NCBI RefSeq assembly: GCF_012849055.1
Contig: NZ_CP051677.1
Coordinates: forward strand, 682,001-746,000
Reading direction: 5' to 3'
Length of the DNA: 64,000 nt
From: Spirosoma rhododendri
GTDB taxonomy: Bacteria > Bacteroidota > Bacteroidia > Cytophagales > Spirosomataceae
The notes under the pieces were generated by a model. That model did not search any database. It was not told the DNA's origin and saw only the letters and a program-made list of their open reading frames with translations. Of the stretch, positions 9,395-17,610 are shown piece after piece. The translations under genes and the position numbers were made by a program. Within the stretch, counting starts at the first letter, position 1, and each line of letters opens with the position of its first letter.

Positions 9395-9488
9395 TACCCC
9401 CCGTCCCCCTGAAGGGGGAGAAGTCACCGCAACAAAGGCCAAGTCCTCACCCCCTTCAGGGCGGTCCGACGGGTCGGGACGGGGGGTA
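9395..9488. repeat. Inverted-repeat intergenic element, family A variant
   Basis: C-rich left part (TACCCCCCGTCCC, then a CCCCCTGAAGGGGG hairpin) and matching right part (CCCCCTTCAGGG..., GGGACGGGGGGTA) face each other across about 30 bases. The style is like the two clearer family A copies at 11167 and 16404, though the sequence differs. Confidence 0.6.
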
Positions 9489-9580
9489 GAGGGATTGGGA
9501 ATTGAGGGCCCGTTGAGCCGCAACCTCTACCCCGTTTCGTCGTTTACGTAAAAAATCATGAGTACCAACGCAAAAACAGT

Positions 9581-9676
9581 TCAACACAGAGTCACAGAGA
9601 ACGCAGAGTTTTAATTGACCGACAGACCATGTATTGCTGTCAGTTTACCGTTACGCTCTCTGTGGCTCTGTGTTGA
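9581..9676. repeat. Inverted repeat, family D (CACAGAGTCACAGAG)
   Basis: The arms 9581-9604 and 9653-9676 match at 21 of 24 positions in inverted orientation, around TCAACACAGAG and CTCTGTGTTGA. A second copy is at 26115-26222. It lies directly upstream of the barstar gene. Confidence 0.75.
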
Positions 9677-9704
9677 GCTAGTTTTAATTCATTACTAACA
9701 ACCA

Positions 9705-9974
9705 ATGACGCTCGACCTGACTGGTATCAACACAAAAGTCGGTTTTCACCACCTGGCCAAAACTGAATTGCCTTTTCCCGACTGGTACGGCGTCAGTTGG
9801 GACGCGTTCTGGGACTGTGTGATTGCCGCTGCCCGCGATGAAATGCCCCAGCAGGTGATCATAACGAACTGGGCCGAATTTGCCGAAGCCTGCCCCCGCG
9901 ACATGCAGATTCTGCGCGAAATCATTGCCGATTATAACAAGGAAATGGCCCCAAAATACATGGAGCTGGCCTAG
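9705..9974 (+). CDS. Barstar-family (RNase inhibitor) protein, orphan
   Basis: An 89-residue protein with the barstar core: FPDWYGVSWDAFWDCV (about residues 24-39) matches the family's YGxNWDALWDCL motif. An ITNWAEF strand-helix and a C-terminal helix follow. Barstar binds and blocks barnase-type RNases through this acidic region. No barnase-like gene, and no polymorphic toxin, is next to it, so its target is elsewhere or cellular. It is flanked by a family D repeat upstream and tgt downstream. The ATG follows the repeat with no clear Shine-Dalgarno sequence. Confidence 0.82.
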   Translation: MTLDLTGINTKVGFHHLAKTELPFPDWYGVSWDAFWDCVIAAARDEMPQQVIITNWAEFAEACPRDMQILREIIADYNKEMAPKYMELA

Positions 9975-10018
9975 CCATACCGGCACATACTGCCCCTGCC
10001 CTACCCGCCTTTTCTGCG

Positions 10019-10026
10019 TACCTTTG
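10019..10026 (+). promoter_or_regulatory. -7 element almost abutting tgt
   Basis: TACCTTTG matches TAnnTTTG exactly and ends four bases before the tgt ATG at 10031. The usual distance from this element to the transcript start would place the start on or next to the ATG, implying a leaderless message. No clear -33 TTTG is visible. Confidence 0.45.
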
Positions 10027-10030
10027 TCTT

Positions 10031-11161
10031 ATGACATTTTCGATTACTGCCCGCGACACGGCGTCGCAGGCGCGAACGGGTGTTTTTACGACCGACCACG
10101 GCCCCGTACAAACGCCGATTTTTATGCCCGTCGGGACGGCCGGAACGGTGAAAGCCGTGCATCAGCGCGAACTCGAAACCGACGTCAACGCGGAGATTAT
10201 TCTGGGCAATACCTACCACCTGTACCTGCGCCCCGGCCTCGACGTGCTGCAACAGGCGGGCGGCCTGCACGGCTTCAACGGCTGGCGTAGGCCCATCCTG
10301 ACCGATTCGGGTGGCTATCAGGTGTATTCACTGTCGAATACGCGCAAGATCAAGGAGGAGGGCGTTACGTTTAAATCGCACATCGACGGCTCGAAGCATA
10401 CGTTTACGCCCGAAGGCGTGATGGATATTCAGCGCACCATCGGGGCCGACATAATTATGGCCTTCGACGAGTGTACGCCCTACCCCTGCGAGTACGGCTA
10501 CGCCCGGCAGTCGATGGAGATGACGCACCGGTGGCTCGATCGCTGCATTACCCGCTTCGACGCCACCGAAGGCCACTACGGATACCGGCAAACGCTGTTC
10601 CCGATTGTGCAGGGCAGCACCTACGCCGATCTGCGCCGACAATCGGCCGAAACGATTGCGAGTAAAGAACGCGAAGGCAACGCCATCGGCGGCCTGGCCG
10701 TGGGTGAACCGGCGGAGGAAATGTACCAGACGATCGAACTGGTCAACGGTATTCTACCCGTCGACAAACCACGCTATCTGATGGGCGTCGGCACACCGGC
10801 CAACATTCTGGAAGCGATTGCACTGGGCGTGGATATGTTCGACTGCGTGATGCCGACCCGCAACGCGCGGCACGGGCTGCTATTCACAACGGCTGGTATC
10901 ATCAACATCAAAAATGAGAAGTGGAGCCGCGACTTCAGCCCGATCGACGTGGGGCTGGGTGGCTACGCGAGTACGTTCTACACGAAAGCTTACTTACGCC
11001 ATCTGTTCAAGGCGGATGAACTGCTGGGCGGTCAGATCGCCAGTCTGCAAAACCTGACGATGTACCTGTGGCTGGTCCGGCAGGCCCGTATGCACATCGA
11101 AGCGGGTGATTACGTAAGCTGGAAAAACAGCATCGTCGGCCAGTTGATGCAGCGGCTGTAG
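10031..11161 (+). CDS. tgt: tRNA-guanine transglycosylase without its zinc site
   Basis: Exchanges G34 for a queuine precursor in GUN-anticodon tRNAs. It has 376 residues, the normal length. Family signatures: TPIFMPVGTAGTVKAVH at the N-terminus, LTDSGGYQVYSL with one catalytic Asp, AFDECTPYP, GGLAVGEP, MGVGTPANI and FDCVMPTRNARHG with the nucleophilic Asp. The C-terminal zinc region is odd. Where the family has CxCxxC the protein reads PIDVGLGGYASTFYTKAYLRHL, with no cysteine. Where it has the fourth ligand in HN it reads SLQNL (Q340). All four ligands are thus replaced together, while the catalytic centre is intact. Function is probably kept with a metal-free fold (inference). Confidence 0.95.
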   Translation: MTFSITARDTASQARTGVFTTDHGPVQTPIFMPVGTAGTVKAVHQRELETDVNAEIILGNTYHLYLRPGLDVLQQAGGLHGFNGWRRPILTDSGGYQVYSLSNTRKIKEEGVTFKSHIDGSKHTFTPEGVMDIQRTIGADIIMAFDECTPYPCEYGYARQSMEMTHRWLDRCITRFDATEGHYGYRQTLFPIVQGSTYADLRRQSAETIASKEREGNAIGGLAVGEPAEEMYQTIELVNGILPVDKPRYLMGVGTPANILEAIALGVDMFDCVMPTRNARHGLLFTTAGIINIKNEKWSRDFSPIDVGLGGYASTFYTKAYLRHLFKADELLGGQIASLQNLTMYLWLVRQARMHIEAGDYVSWKNSIVGQLMQRL

Positions 11162-11166
11162 GTTTA

Positions 11167-11338
11167 CCTCACCCCCGGCCCCTCTCCTAAAACAGGAGAG
11201 GGGTGACTAGCAGCACGTAAACCTTCGGCTTCGACCCATCAATTGGTTGGCTTCGCCACTAGAATCTTTACAAAACGGCAACAAGTTTGTCTTTAGAGTC
11301 ACCCCTCTCCTGTTTTAGGAGAGGGGCTGGGGGTGAGG
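11167..11338. repeat. Inverted-repeat element, family A copy 1
   Basis: The 41-nt arms at 11167-11207 and 11298-11338 match at 40 of 41 positions in inverted orientation, across a 90-base core. Each arm is itself a hairpin, CCCCTCTCCT-AAAAC-AGGAGAGGGG. It fills most of the gap between tgt and the exporter gene and may end the tgt transcript. A second copy is at 16404-16563. Confidence 0.9.
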
Positions 11339-11448
11339 TCCCTTCCCCACTCCCACTTTTTCGGCCCGTAATTTGTACACACCCTCCACGAAAACGACAC
11401 CTACCCACTGTTAGCCGGTGTCGACAAGTACACATACCGTTCGTTTTC

Positions 11449-13797
11449 GTGAAGCGAATTACCAGTAACCAACTGATTTATAGTCATTTTTTACTAATCA
11501 GCGGGTTAGTCATCTCATTGATTTGTCTGTCTGGGGCCGTTCGGGCGCAGACGGTGGAGAACCTGACGCCCGATCAGATTCGGCAGTTTGTCCAGCAGGC
11601 GCAGGCCAGCGGTATGAACGAGTCGCAGATGGAGCAAATGGCCCGTAGCCGGGGTTTTACCGATACGGACATCAGCCGGATGCAGCAGCGTATTCTGGAA
11701 ACGGTCGGTACGCCCACCCGCCCCGGCAGCACCTCCGCGCCAGTTGTCGTAACCCGTGAGCAGCCCCCCACCCCGGCCCCGCCGACGTCCACGACCGGTT
11801 CCGCACCGACCACACCGACCGTGTTTGGCGCGTCGCTGTTCAGCAATAGTAATCTGACGTTTGAACCGAACCTGCGCATCCCGACGCCCCGCAACTACCA
11901 GCTCGGCCCCGACGATGAACTGGTGATCGATATTTTCGGCAATGCGCAGCAAACCTACCGGCCCAAAGTCAGTCCGGAGGGTAGCATTCGCGTCGAAAAT
12001 CTGGCCCCGATCTTCGTCAGCGGTCTGACCATCGAGCAGGCAGAACAACGCATCGTCGGGCGGCTCAGAACGCTGTTTCAGGGACTGAACAACGGCGGGG
12101 GTATCGGCGCACAGGTGACGCTCGGCAGTGTGCGCAGCATCAGCGTTACGCTGCTGGGGCAGGTCGTGCGGCCGGGCACGTACACGCTGTCATCGCTGGC
12201 CAGTGTGTTCAACGCGCTCTACGCAGCCGGAGGACCGTCGCCCGACCGTGGGTCGTTTCGCGACGTGCGCGTGTACCGGGCTAACCGGCTCGTGAAAACG
12301 CTCGACATATACGATTTTCTGCTACGGGCCGATCAGTCGGCCAACGTCCGGCTGCACGATCAGGATATCATCTTTGTCGACCATTACGATACGCGCGTCG
12401 AACTGGCGGGGCAGGTACGGCAGCCGGGTCTGTACGAAGCCAAACGGGGCGAAACGCTGCGGCAGTTGCTCAACATAGCCGGTGGTTTTGCCGATCAGGC
12501 CTACACGGCATCGATCAGTCTGCTACGCAACACGCCGACGGGGCAACAACTACTGACGATACCCGCCGGAGACATTGATACATTTGCGCCCAAAGCCGGA
12601 GATCGCTATACGGTCGGCAGCTTACTGAATCGGGTCGAAAACAAGGTTACGATCAAAGGGGCAGTCTTCCGGCCCGGCGAATTTGCGCTGACCCAGAACC
12701 CTTCGCTGACACAGCTGATTCGCACGGCGGAAGGATTGCGGGAAGACGCCTTTCTGAACCGGGCTACCATCCGCCGACTGCGCGCCAACCTCGACCCCGA
12801 ACTGATTTCGATCGATCTGAGCAAGCTCCTGCGGGGTCAGCAACCCGATATGCCGCTCAAGCGCGACGACGTGATCGAAATCATCAGCGTCGGGCAGTTG
12901 CGGCAGGAACGCACGGTGTCTATTCAGGGGGCGGTCAATCAGCCCGGTTCGTTTCCGTTTGTCGACAGCCTGACGGTGGCTAATCTGATCGTACAGGCGG
13001 GTGGTTTCACCGACGGGGCTACGGCGTCGCGGCTGGAGATTGCCCGGCGCATCGGGTCCGACACGGCCGGTGTTCCCAGCGAGCAGAATACCCGGCTGAT
13101 CTCGTTCAGCATCGACCGCAACCTACGCCTTAGCCCCGCCGACGCGCAACTGGTGCTGCATCCCTACGATCAGGTGTTTGTCCGCACGTCGCCCCGTTAC
13201 GAAGCGCAGAAAGGAGCCGTCGCAGTTGGCGAATTATACTACCCCGGCCCCTACGCCATCCGCGCCAGCACCGACCGCATCGCCGATCTCATCAGCCGGG
13301 CGGGTGGACTGAAACCCGATGCCGATCTGCTATCGGCCCGGTTTACGCGTCAGGGTGAGGTTGTTTCCGTCGACATTCACACCATTCTGAACGATCCATC
13401 CAACGTAGGAAACCTGCTGCTGGAAGACCGCGACACACTGGTTATTCCGCGCCGGACCGAACTGGTGCGGGTGCGGGGTGAAGTGCTGAATCCGGCTACG
13501 GTGGAGTTTGAGCAAGGCAAATCGTTTCGGGACTACATCGGCGAAGCGGGGGGCTTCACGAACAATGCGCAACGTAGCAAAGTGTATGCAGTACGCGCCA
13601 ACGGCAAAATCGTATCGACGCGTTCGTTTCTGGGTATACACCGCTATCCGACGCCCGAACGCGGTATGAACGTCGTTATTCCGGCCGTTCCCCCGAAAGA
13701 GCAAAATCGATTATCAGCCACCGAACGGGCGGCTCTGCTAACAGTAATCTCGTCGGGTGCCGCCGTAGTGCTGTCGGTCATTCGCCTGTTTTTGTGA
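11449..13797 (+). CDS. Outer-membrane polysaccharide export protein (Wza-like, multi-SLBB)
   Basis: Forms the outer-membrane exit channel for exopolysaccharide or capsule. A signal peptide (HFLLISGLVISLICLSGAVRAQ) is followed by a helical stretch and a proline-rich linker. The Poly_export domain (YQLGPDDELVIDIFG) and about five SLBB-type repeats come next (VTLLGQVVRPGTY, VELAGQVRQPGLY, VTIKGAVFRPGEF, VSIQGAVNQPGSF, VRVRGEVLNPATV). A C-terminal membrane segment (TVISSGAAVVLSVIRLFL) ends the 782-residue protein. I chose the GTG at 11449 because the longer frame reads through the upstream repeat. First gene of the polysaccharide cluster. Confidence 0.9.
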   Translation: MKRITSNQLIYSHFLLISGLVISLICLSGAVRAQTVENLTPDQIRQFVQQAQASGMNESQMEQMARSRGFTDTDISRMQQRILETVGTPTRPGSTSAPVVVTREQPPTPAPPTSTTGSAPTTPTVFGASLFSNSNLTFEPNLRIPTPRNYQLGPDDELVIDIFGNAQQTYRPKVSPEGSIRVENLAPIFVSGLTIEQAEQRIVGRLRTLFQGLNNGGGIGAQVTLGSVRSISVTLLGQVVRPGTYTLSSLASVFNALYAAGGPSPDRGSFRDVRVYRANRLVKTLDIYDFLLRADQSANVRLHDQDIIFVDHYDTRVELAGQVRQPGLYEAKRGETLRQLLNIAGGFADQAYTASISLLRNTPTGQQLLTIPAGDIDTFAPKAGDRYTVGSLLNRVENKVTIKGAVFRPGEFALTQNPSLTQLIRTAEGLREDAFLNRATIRRLRANLDPELISIDLSKLLRGQQPDMPLKRDDVIEIISVGQLRQERTVSIQGAVNQPGSFPFVDSLTVANLIVQAGGFTDGATASRLEIARRIGSDTAGVPSEQNTRLISFSIDRNLRLSPADAQLVLHPYDQVFVRTSPRYEAQKGAVAVGELYYPGPYAIRASTDRIADLISRAGGLKPDADLLSARFTRQGEVVSVDIHTILNDPSNVGNLLLEDRDTLVIPRRTELVRVRGEVLNPATVEFEQGKSFRDYIGEAGGFTNNAQRSKVYAVRANGKIVSTRSFLGIHRYPTPERGMNVVIPAVPPKEQNRLSATERAALLTVISSGAAVVLSVIRLFL

Positions 13798-13830
13798 TTG
13801 GTTTTCGGTTTACGGGCGGTCCGTCGCACG

Positions 13831-13938
13831 GGTGTAGCCTGGACCTCCAGGTCCGGGTGGGCGCGGAGCGACCTGAAAAGCTGCCGCCTTGAGCAATTGG
13901 CCTGACGGCCACCCGGACCTGGAGGTCCAGGCTACACC
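13831..13938. repeat. Inverted-repeat element, family B copy 1
   Basis: Perfect 30-bp inverted arms at 13831-13860 and 13909-13938 contain GTGTAGCCTGGACC and an inner GGACCTCCAGGTCC palindrome. The core (GCGACCTGAAAAGCTGCCG) is shared with the copy at 41828-41981. Lies between the exporter and wzz-like genes. Confidence 0.9.
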
Positions 13939-13995
13939 GGCCCGCCAACCACTGTAAACCGAATACCGTAACCTGTTAACCGTAAACTGAATACC

Positions 13996-15054
13996 ATGTC
14001 CGACTCCTGGCTAAATTTATCACCCGACAACCTCGTTCGCACGGTCTGGCGGGGGCGCGTTCGGCTGATGCTGTTTGTGGGCGTTTTTACTGCGCTGGGC
14101 ATCGTAGTAGCCCTGCTGACCCGGTCGGAATACATATCGGAAGCGCGGATTATGCCCGAAATGAACAGCGGTTCGGGGGATGTATTTCGGCGGCTGGCGT
14201 CGGTGGCGGGTTTCGGCGGGATAGACCTGTCGGATGCCGAGGGAGTCGACGCGGTACGGCCGGATCTGTACCCGAACGTACTGCAAAGTACCCCGTTTAT
14301 TCTGTATTTGCTCGATCAACCGGTTGTCACGTCAGCCGGGAGAAAGCTGACCGTTACGCAATTGCTTGACCCCGACGGTGGGAAACCCGGCTTTTCCCTG
14401 CTTAGCTGGCTGCGTCCGGCCCCGGTTGCCACGACTGCCCCAACCCCAACAGGGCCGAACAAGCCGGTGAAGCTGACCATGCAGCAGCAGCAGCTGGCCG
14501 AAGAGATCGAGAAGCGGGTAACGGCCCGACTCGACACCCGGTCGGGCGTGATTTCGATTACCGCCCAGATGCCCGACCCGAGCGTAGCCGCTACAGTGGC
14601 GCAGCAGGCCATGAATTACCTGACGCAGTACGTGACGAGCTACCGAACCGAAAAAGCACGGCAGGATCTGCACTTTTACACACAGCGGCTTACCGAAGCG
14701 CGTCGACGCTACCAGACGGCGCAGTACAACGTGTTTCATTACAACGATCAGCACAAGTATCTGGTTGTCCAGTCGGCGACGATGGACCGGCAGCGCATGG
14801 AAGCCGAACTGACCATTGCCCAGACGGTGTATACCGAACTGTCGCGGCAGTACGAGCAGGCCCGGCTGAAGGTGCAGGAACGAACACCCGTGTTTAAAGT
14901 ACTCGAACCGCCAAAAATTCCGCTACTTCGCGTTTCGCCCAAACGTGCCATGCTCGTGTTGACATACGCCCTCGCCGGATTGATCGTCGGCATTGTTTAT
15001 TTGCTGACCAAACAGATCGGGGTAATGGATAGACTACGGGCGATGTTGGTGTAA
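13996..15054 (+). CDS. Wzz-family polysaccharide chain-length/co-polymerase protein
   Basis: Inner-membrane polysaccharide co-polymerase of 352 residues. The N-terminal membrane segment (RLMLFVGVFTALGIVVALLT) and C-terminal one (AMLVLTYALAGLIVGIVYLL) flank a long periplasmic helical region (QQLAEEIEKRVTARLD, YTQRLTEARRRYQTAQYN), with the Wzz-typical PxxPxxRVSPKR before the last segment. No C-terminal tyrosine-kinase domain is present. It follows the exporter, consistent with a Wzx/Wzy-type pathway. Short GTAAACCGAATACCGTAA-like repeats flank it. Confidence 0.88.
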   Translation: MSDSWLNLSPDNLVRTVWRGRVRLMLFVGVFTALGIVVALLTRSEYISEARIMPEMNSGSGDVFRRLASVAGFGGIDLSDAEGVDAVRPDLYPNVLQSTPFILYLLDQPVVTSAGRKLTVTQLLDPDGGKPGFSLLSWLRPAPVATTAPTPTGPNKPVKLTMQQQQLAEEIEKRVTARLDTRSGVISITAQMPDPSVAATVAQQAMNYLTQYVTSYRTEKARQDLHFYTQRLTEARRRYQTAQYNVFHYNDQHKYLVVQSATMDRQRMEAELTIAQTVYTELSRQYEQARLKVQERTPVFKVLEPPKIPLLRVSPKRAMLVLTYALAGLIVGIVYLLTKQIGVMDRLRAMLV

Positions 15055-15102
15055 CCCAGACCGGTCCGCCGAAAACCGAATACCGTAAACTGAAAACCCA
15101 CT

Positions 15103-16394
15103 TTGCTCGACGCACTCAGACAAAAGGAAAAAGCGATTGCCGTGATCGGGCTGGGCTACGTGGGGCTACCCCTCGCGCTGGCGTTTGCCCGGCAGTTTCG
15201 GGTAATTGGCTATGACATCAGCACTGACCGGATCGCGCTGATGCAGCGGCACGAAGACCCGTCGCGCGAACTAGGTGCCGACGCCTTCGCTGGTGCCGAC
15301 ATTACTTTTACGGCCAACCCCGACGACCTGCGCGCGGCCCATTTTTTCATCATCGCCGTACCGACACCCATCGACGATTATAAAGTCCCTGACCTGCGAT
15401 TTTTGCAACGCGCATCAGCCGACGTAGGCCGGGCGCTGAAACCGGGCGACTACGTTGTGTACGAATCAACGGTGTACCCCGGCTGTACGGAAGACGATTG
15501 TTTGCCCACGCTGGAGCAAACCTCTGGCCTGACGCTGGGGCGGGATTTCAAACTGGGCTATTCCCCCGAACGCATCAACCCCGGCGACAAAGACCGGACG
15601 CTGGTCGATATCCTCAAAGTCGTGTCGGGAAGCGACGACGAAGCCGCCGGGGTTATCGCTGAACTGTACGACAGCATCATCCGGGCGGGGTGTACGTCGC
15701 GCCGAGTATCAAAGTAGCGGAAGCGGCCAAGGTGATCGAAAACACGCAGCGCGACCTGAATATTTCGCTGATGAACGAACTGGCGATCATCTTCGACAAG
15801 CTGGGTATCGACACGCATGAAGTGATCCGGGCGGCTTCAACCAAGTGGAATTTCCTGCCGTTTACACCGGGTCTGGTGGGTGGGCACTGCATCGGCATCG
15901 ATCCGTATTACCTGCTTTACAAAGCCCGGCAGCTCGGCTACGACCCGCAGGTTATCAACTCGGGTCGGCGCATCAACGACGGTATGCCTGCCTATGTCGC
16001 GACTAAACTGCTGCAAAAACTGATTCAGCACGGGAAGAACCCCCGGCAGACGAAGGTGCTGGTCATGGGCCTGACGTTCAAGGAAAACGTCTCGGACATC
16101 CGCAATTCGCGCGTCGCCGATCTGGTACGGGAATTGATGAATTACTCGATCAGTGTACATCTGATCGATCCGCACGCGTCGCCCAATGAGGTAGCTCACG
16201 AGTACCGCATGACCCTACTCGACAGCCCCTCAGCGCAGTATGATGCGGTGATCGTGGCGGTAGGGCACGACGTGTACAAATCGCTCGACATCGCGTATTT
16301 CCGGTCGCTGATGAACGGCTCGCCCATCCTCCTCGACCTGAAAGGGCTGTATTCGGTCAAGAACGAAACGGGACTCGATTACTGGCGGCTGTAG
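15103..16394 (+). CDS. Nucleotide-sugar dehydrogenase (UDP-GlcNAc/ManNAc type), frame broken
   Basis: Oxidises C6 of a UDP-hexose to a uronic acid with NAD. Part 1 has the Rossmann motif IAVIGLGYVGLPLALAF and ESTVYPGCTED. Part 2 has SIKVAEAAKVIENTQRD, NFLPFTPGLVGGHCIGIDPYYL with the catalytic Cys, and GLTFKENVSDIRNS. The sequence style is that of TviB/WbpA-like enzymes. Frame 1 ends at AGCTSRRVSK; adding one G to the G4 run at 15687-15690 gives AGVYVAPSIKV and one product of about 430 residues, the normal length. Likely partner of the WecB epimerase downstream for making UDP-ManNAcA, though the exact substrate cannot be set. TTG is the apparent start. Confidence 0.9.
15687..15690 (+). other. 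Frame break in nucleotide-sugar dehydrogenase at G4
   Basis: GCGGGGTGTACG reads A-G-C-T and then out of frame. With a fifth G it reads A-G-V-Y-V-A-P-S, the conserved sequence. Same kind of one-base deficit as in the other broken genes. Confidence 0.85.
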
Positions 16395-16403
16395 GTGAGT
16401 TCA

Positions 16404-16563
16404 CCCTCACCCCCGGCCCCTCTCCCAAAACGGGAGAGGGGTGCAATAAATATTGTAGATCATACTCATGCATATAGCCATTGTGTAACAAAAGCGGTAG
16501 TCAAAAGACTCGCTCTCAGTAGTCACCCCTCTCCCGTTTTGGGAGAGGGGCTGGGGGTGAGGG
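16404..16563. repeat. Inverted-repeat element, family A copy 2
   Basis: The 40-nt arms at 16404-16443 and 16524-16563 match at 39 of 40 positions in inverted orientation. The inner hairpin is CCCCTCTCCC-AAAAC-GGGAGAGGGG. Relative to copy 1 the inner T-A pair is C-G in both arms, a compensatory change. The single left/right mismatch (GGCCC against GGCTG side) is the same in both copies. Confidence 0.9.
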
Positions 16564-16581
16564 TAAACCAAATATAAACCT

Positions 16582-17610
16582 ATGAAAATCGCTATCGTCG
16601 GCAGTCGCGCGTTTGATTCGCTGGAGTACCACCTGGCCGATTCGGTACGGGCGCTGGGCGGTCAGGCGGTTTGTGTCGATGGGGCAAGCCGATACACGCT
16701 GGCGCGGAAAGCACACTACTGGGTTAGCCGGTTTGTTGAATCGTACGACCGGGCTGCGTGTAGGCAGCTGGCCCGGCGGGTGGCGGCCGAACGACCCGAT
16801 CTGGTGCTGGTTGTGTACCGACACCTGCACCCGATTTTTGTTGATACGGTGAAGCAATTACTGCCGGGCATCGTCGTGGCGCAGATCAATCCCGATGCCT
16901 TGTCAAACCTAGAAAAGCAGCAGGTCATTGCCGCTGACTTCGATCATTACTTCACAAAGGAACCGTACATCGCCGATTTTCTGCGCAACAAAGCCGGACT
17001 GAACGCGCACTACCTGCCCGAAGGATTTAACCCCCGTATTCACCGCCGACCCGATCTCGACAAGGCCACGGCCGAACAGCAAACTAACATCGACGTGCTG
17101 CTCTACGGCGGCCTTTACGCCTACCGCGCCCGCATGGTCGATCAGTTGCAGCGGGCGGGTGTTCGGGTGGCCGTGTTCGGCAGCGAAGGGCCGTATTTAC
17201 CCGCGTCGGTACGATCGGCGTTTCAGGGGCGGTATCTCGTTGGCGACGAAAAAAACCGGCTGCTCTACGGGGCACGGATCGTGTTTAATAATTTTCACTA
17301 CGCCGAAGTCACCTCAGCCAACCAGAAATACTTTGAAATTAACGGCATCGGTGGCTTTCAACTCTGCGACTACAAACCAACGCTCGACGAATACAGCCTC
17401 GTCCCGACTGAGCGCGTAACCTACCGAACAACGGCCGAAGCGATCGACATGATCCGGTATTTTCTGGCGCACCCCGCCGAGCGGCACACACTTGCCGACT
17501 GCCAGCATACGCATTTCCAGCAGCACCATACGTTCGATCAGCGGGTCGATGAGTTGCTGCGTATTACGGGTCATAGCCTGCCAATCATGCATGAACGTCG
17601 GCCCGTTTAG
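16582..17610 (+). CDS. CgeB-like glycosyltransferase
   Basis: A 342-residue protein resembling the CgeB/Glyco_trans_1_2 group. The N-terminal Rossmann part has MKIAIVGSRAFDSLEYHLA and RPDLVLVVYRH. The middle has DHYFTKEPYIADFLRNKAG and YLPEGFNP. The C-terminal part has IDVLLYGGLYAYRARMVDQL, NNFHYAEVTSANQKYFEINGIGG and a sugar-donor-like EAIDMIRYFLAHP. It probably adds a sugar to the repeat unit; donor and linkage unknown. It overlaps the flippase start by 20 bp, so it is in the cluster operon. Confidence 0.8.
   Translation: MKIAIVGSRAFDSLEYHLADSVRALGGQAVCVDGASRYTLARKAHYWVSRFVESYDRAACRQLARRVAAERPDLVLVVYRHLHPIFVDTVKQLLPGIVVAQINPDALSNLEKQQVIAADFDHYFTKEPYIADFLRNKAGLNAHYLPEGFNPRIHRRPDLDKATAEQQTNIDVLLYGGLYAYRARMVDQLQRAGVRVAVFGSEGPYLPASVRSAFQGRYLVGDEKNRLLYGARIVFNNFHYAEVTSANQKYFEINGIGGFQLCDYKPTLDEYSLVPTERVTYRTTAEAIDMIRYFLAHPAERHTLADCQHTHFQQHHTFDQRVDELLRITGHSLPIMHERRPV

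Noticed and set aside
8902..9489. 195-codon frame overlapping the DUF2809 gene
   Set aside because: Proline/arginine-rich shadow. The other frame has membrane segments and a DUF2809 match.
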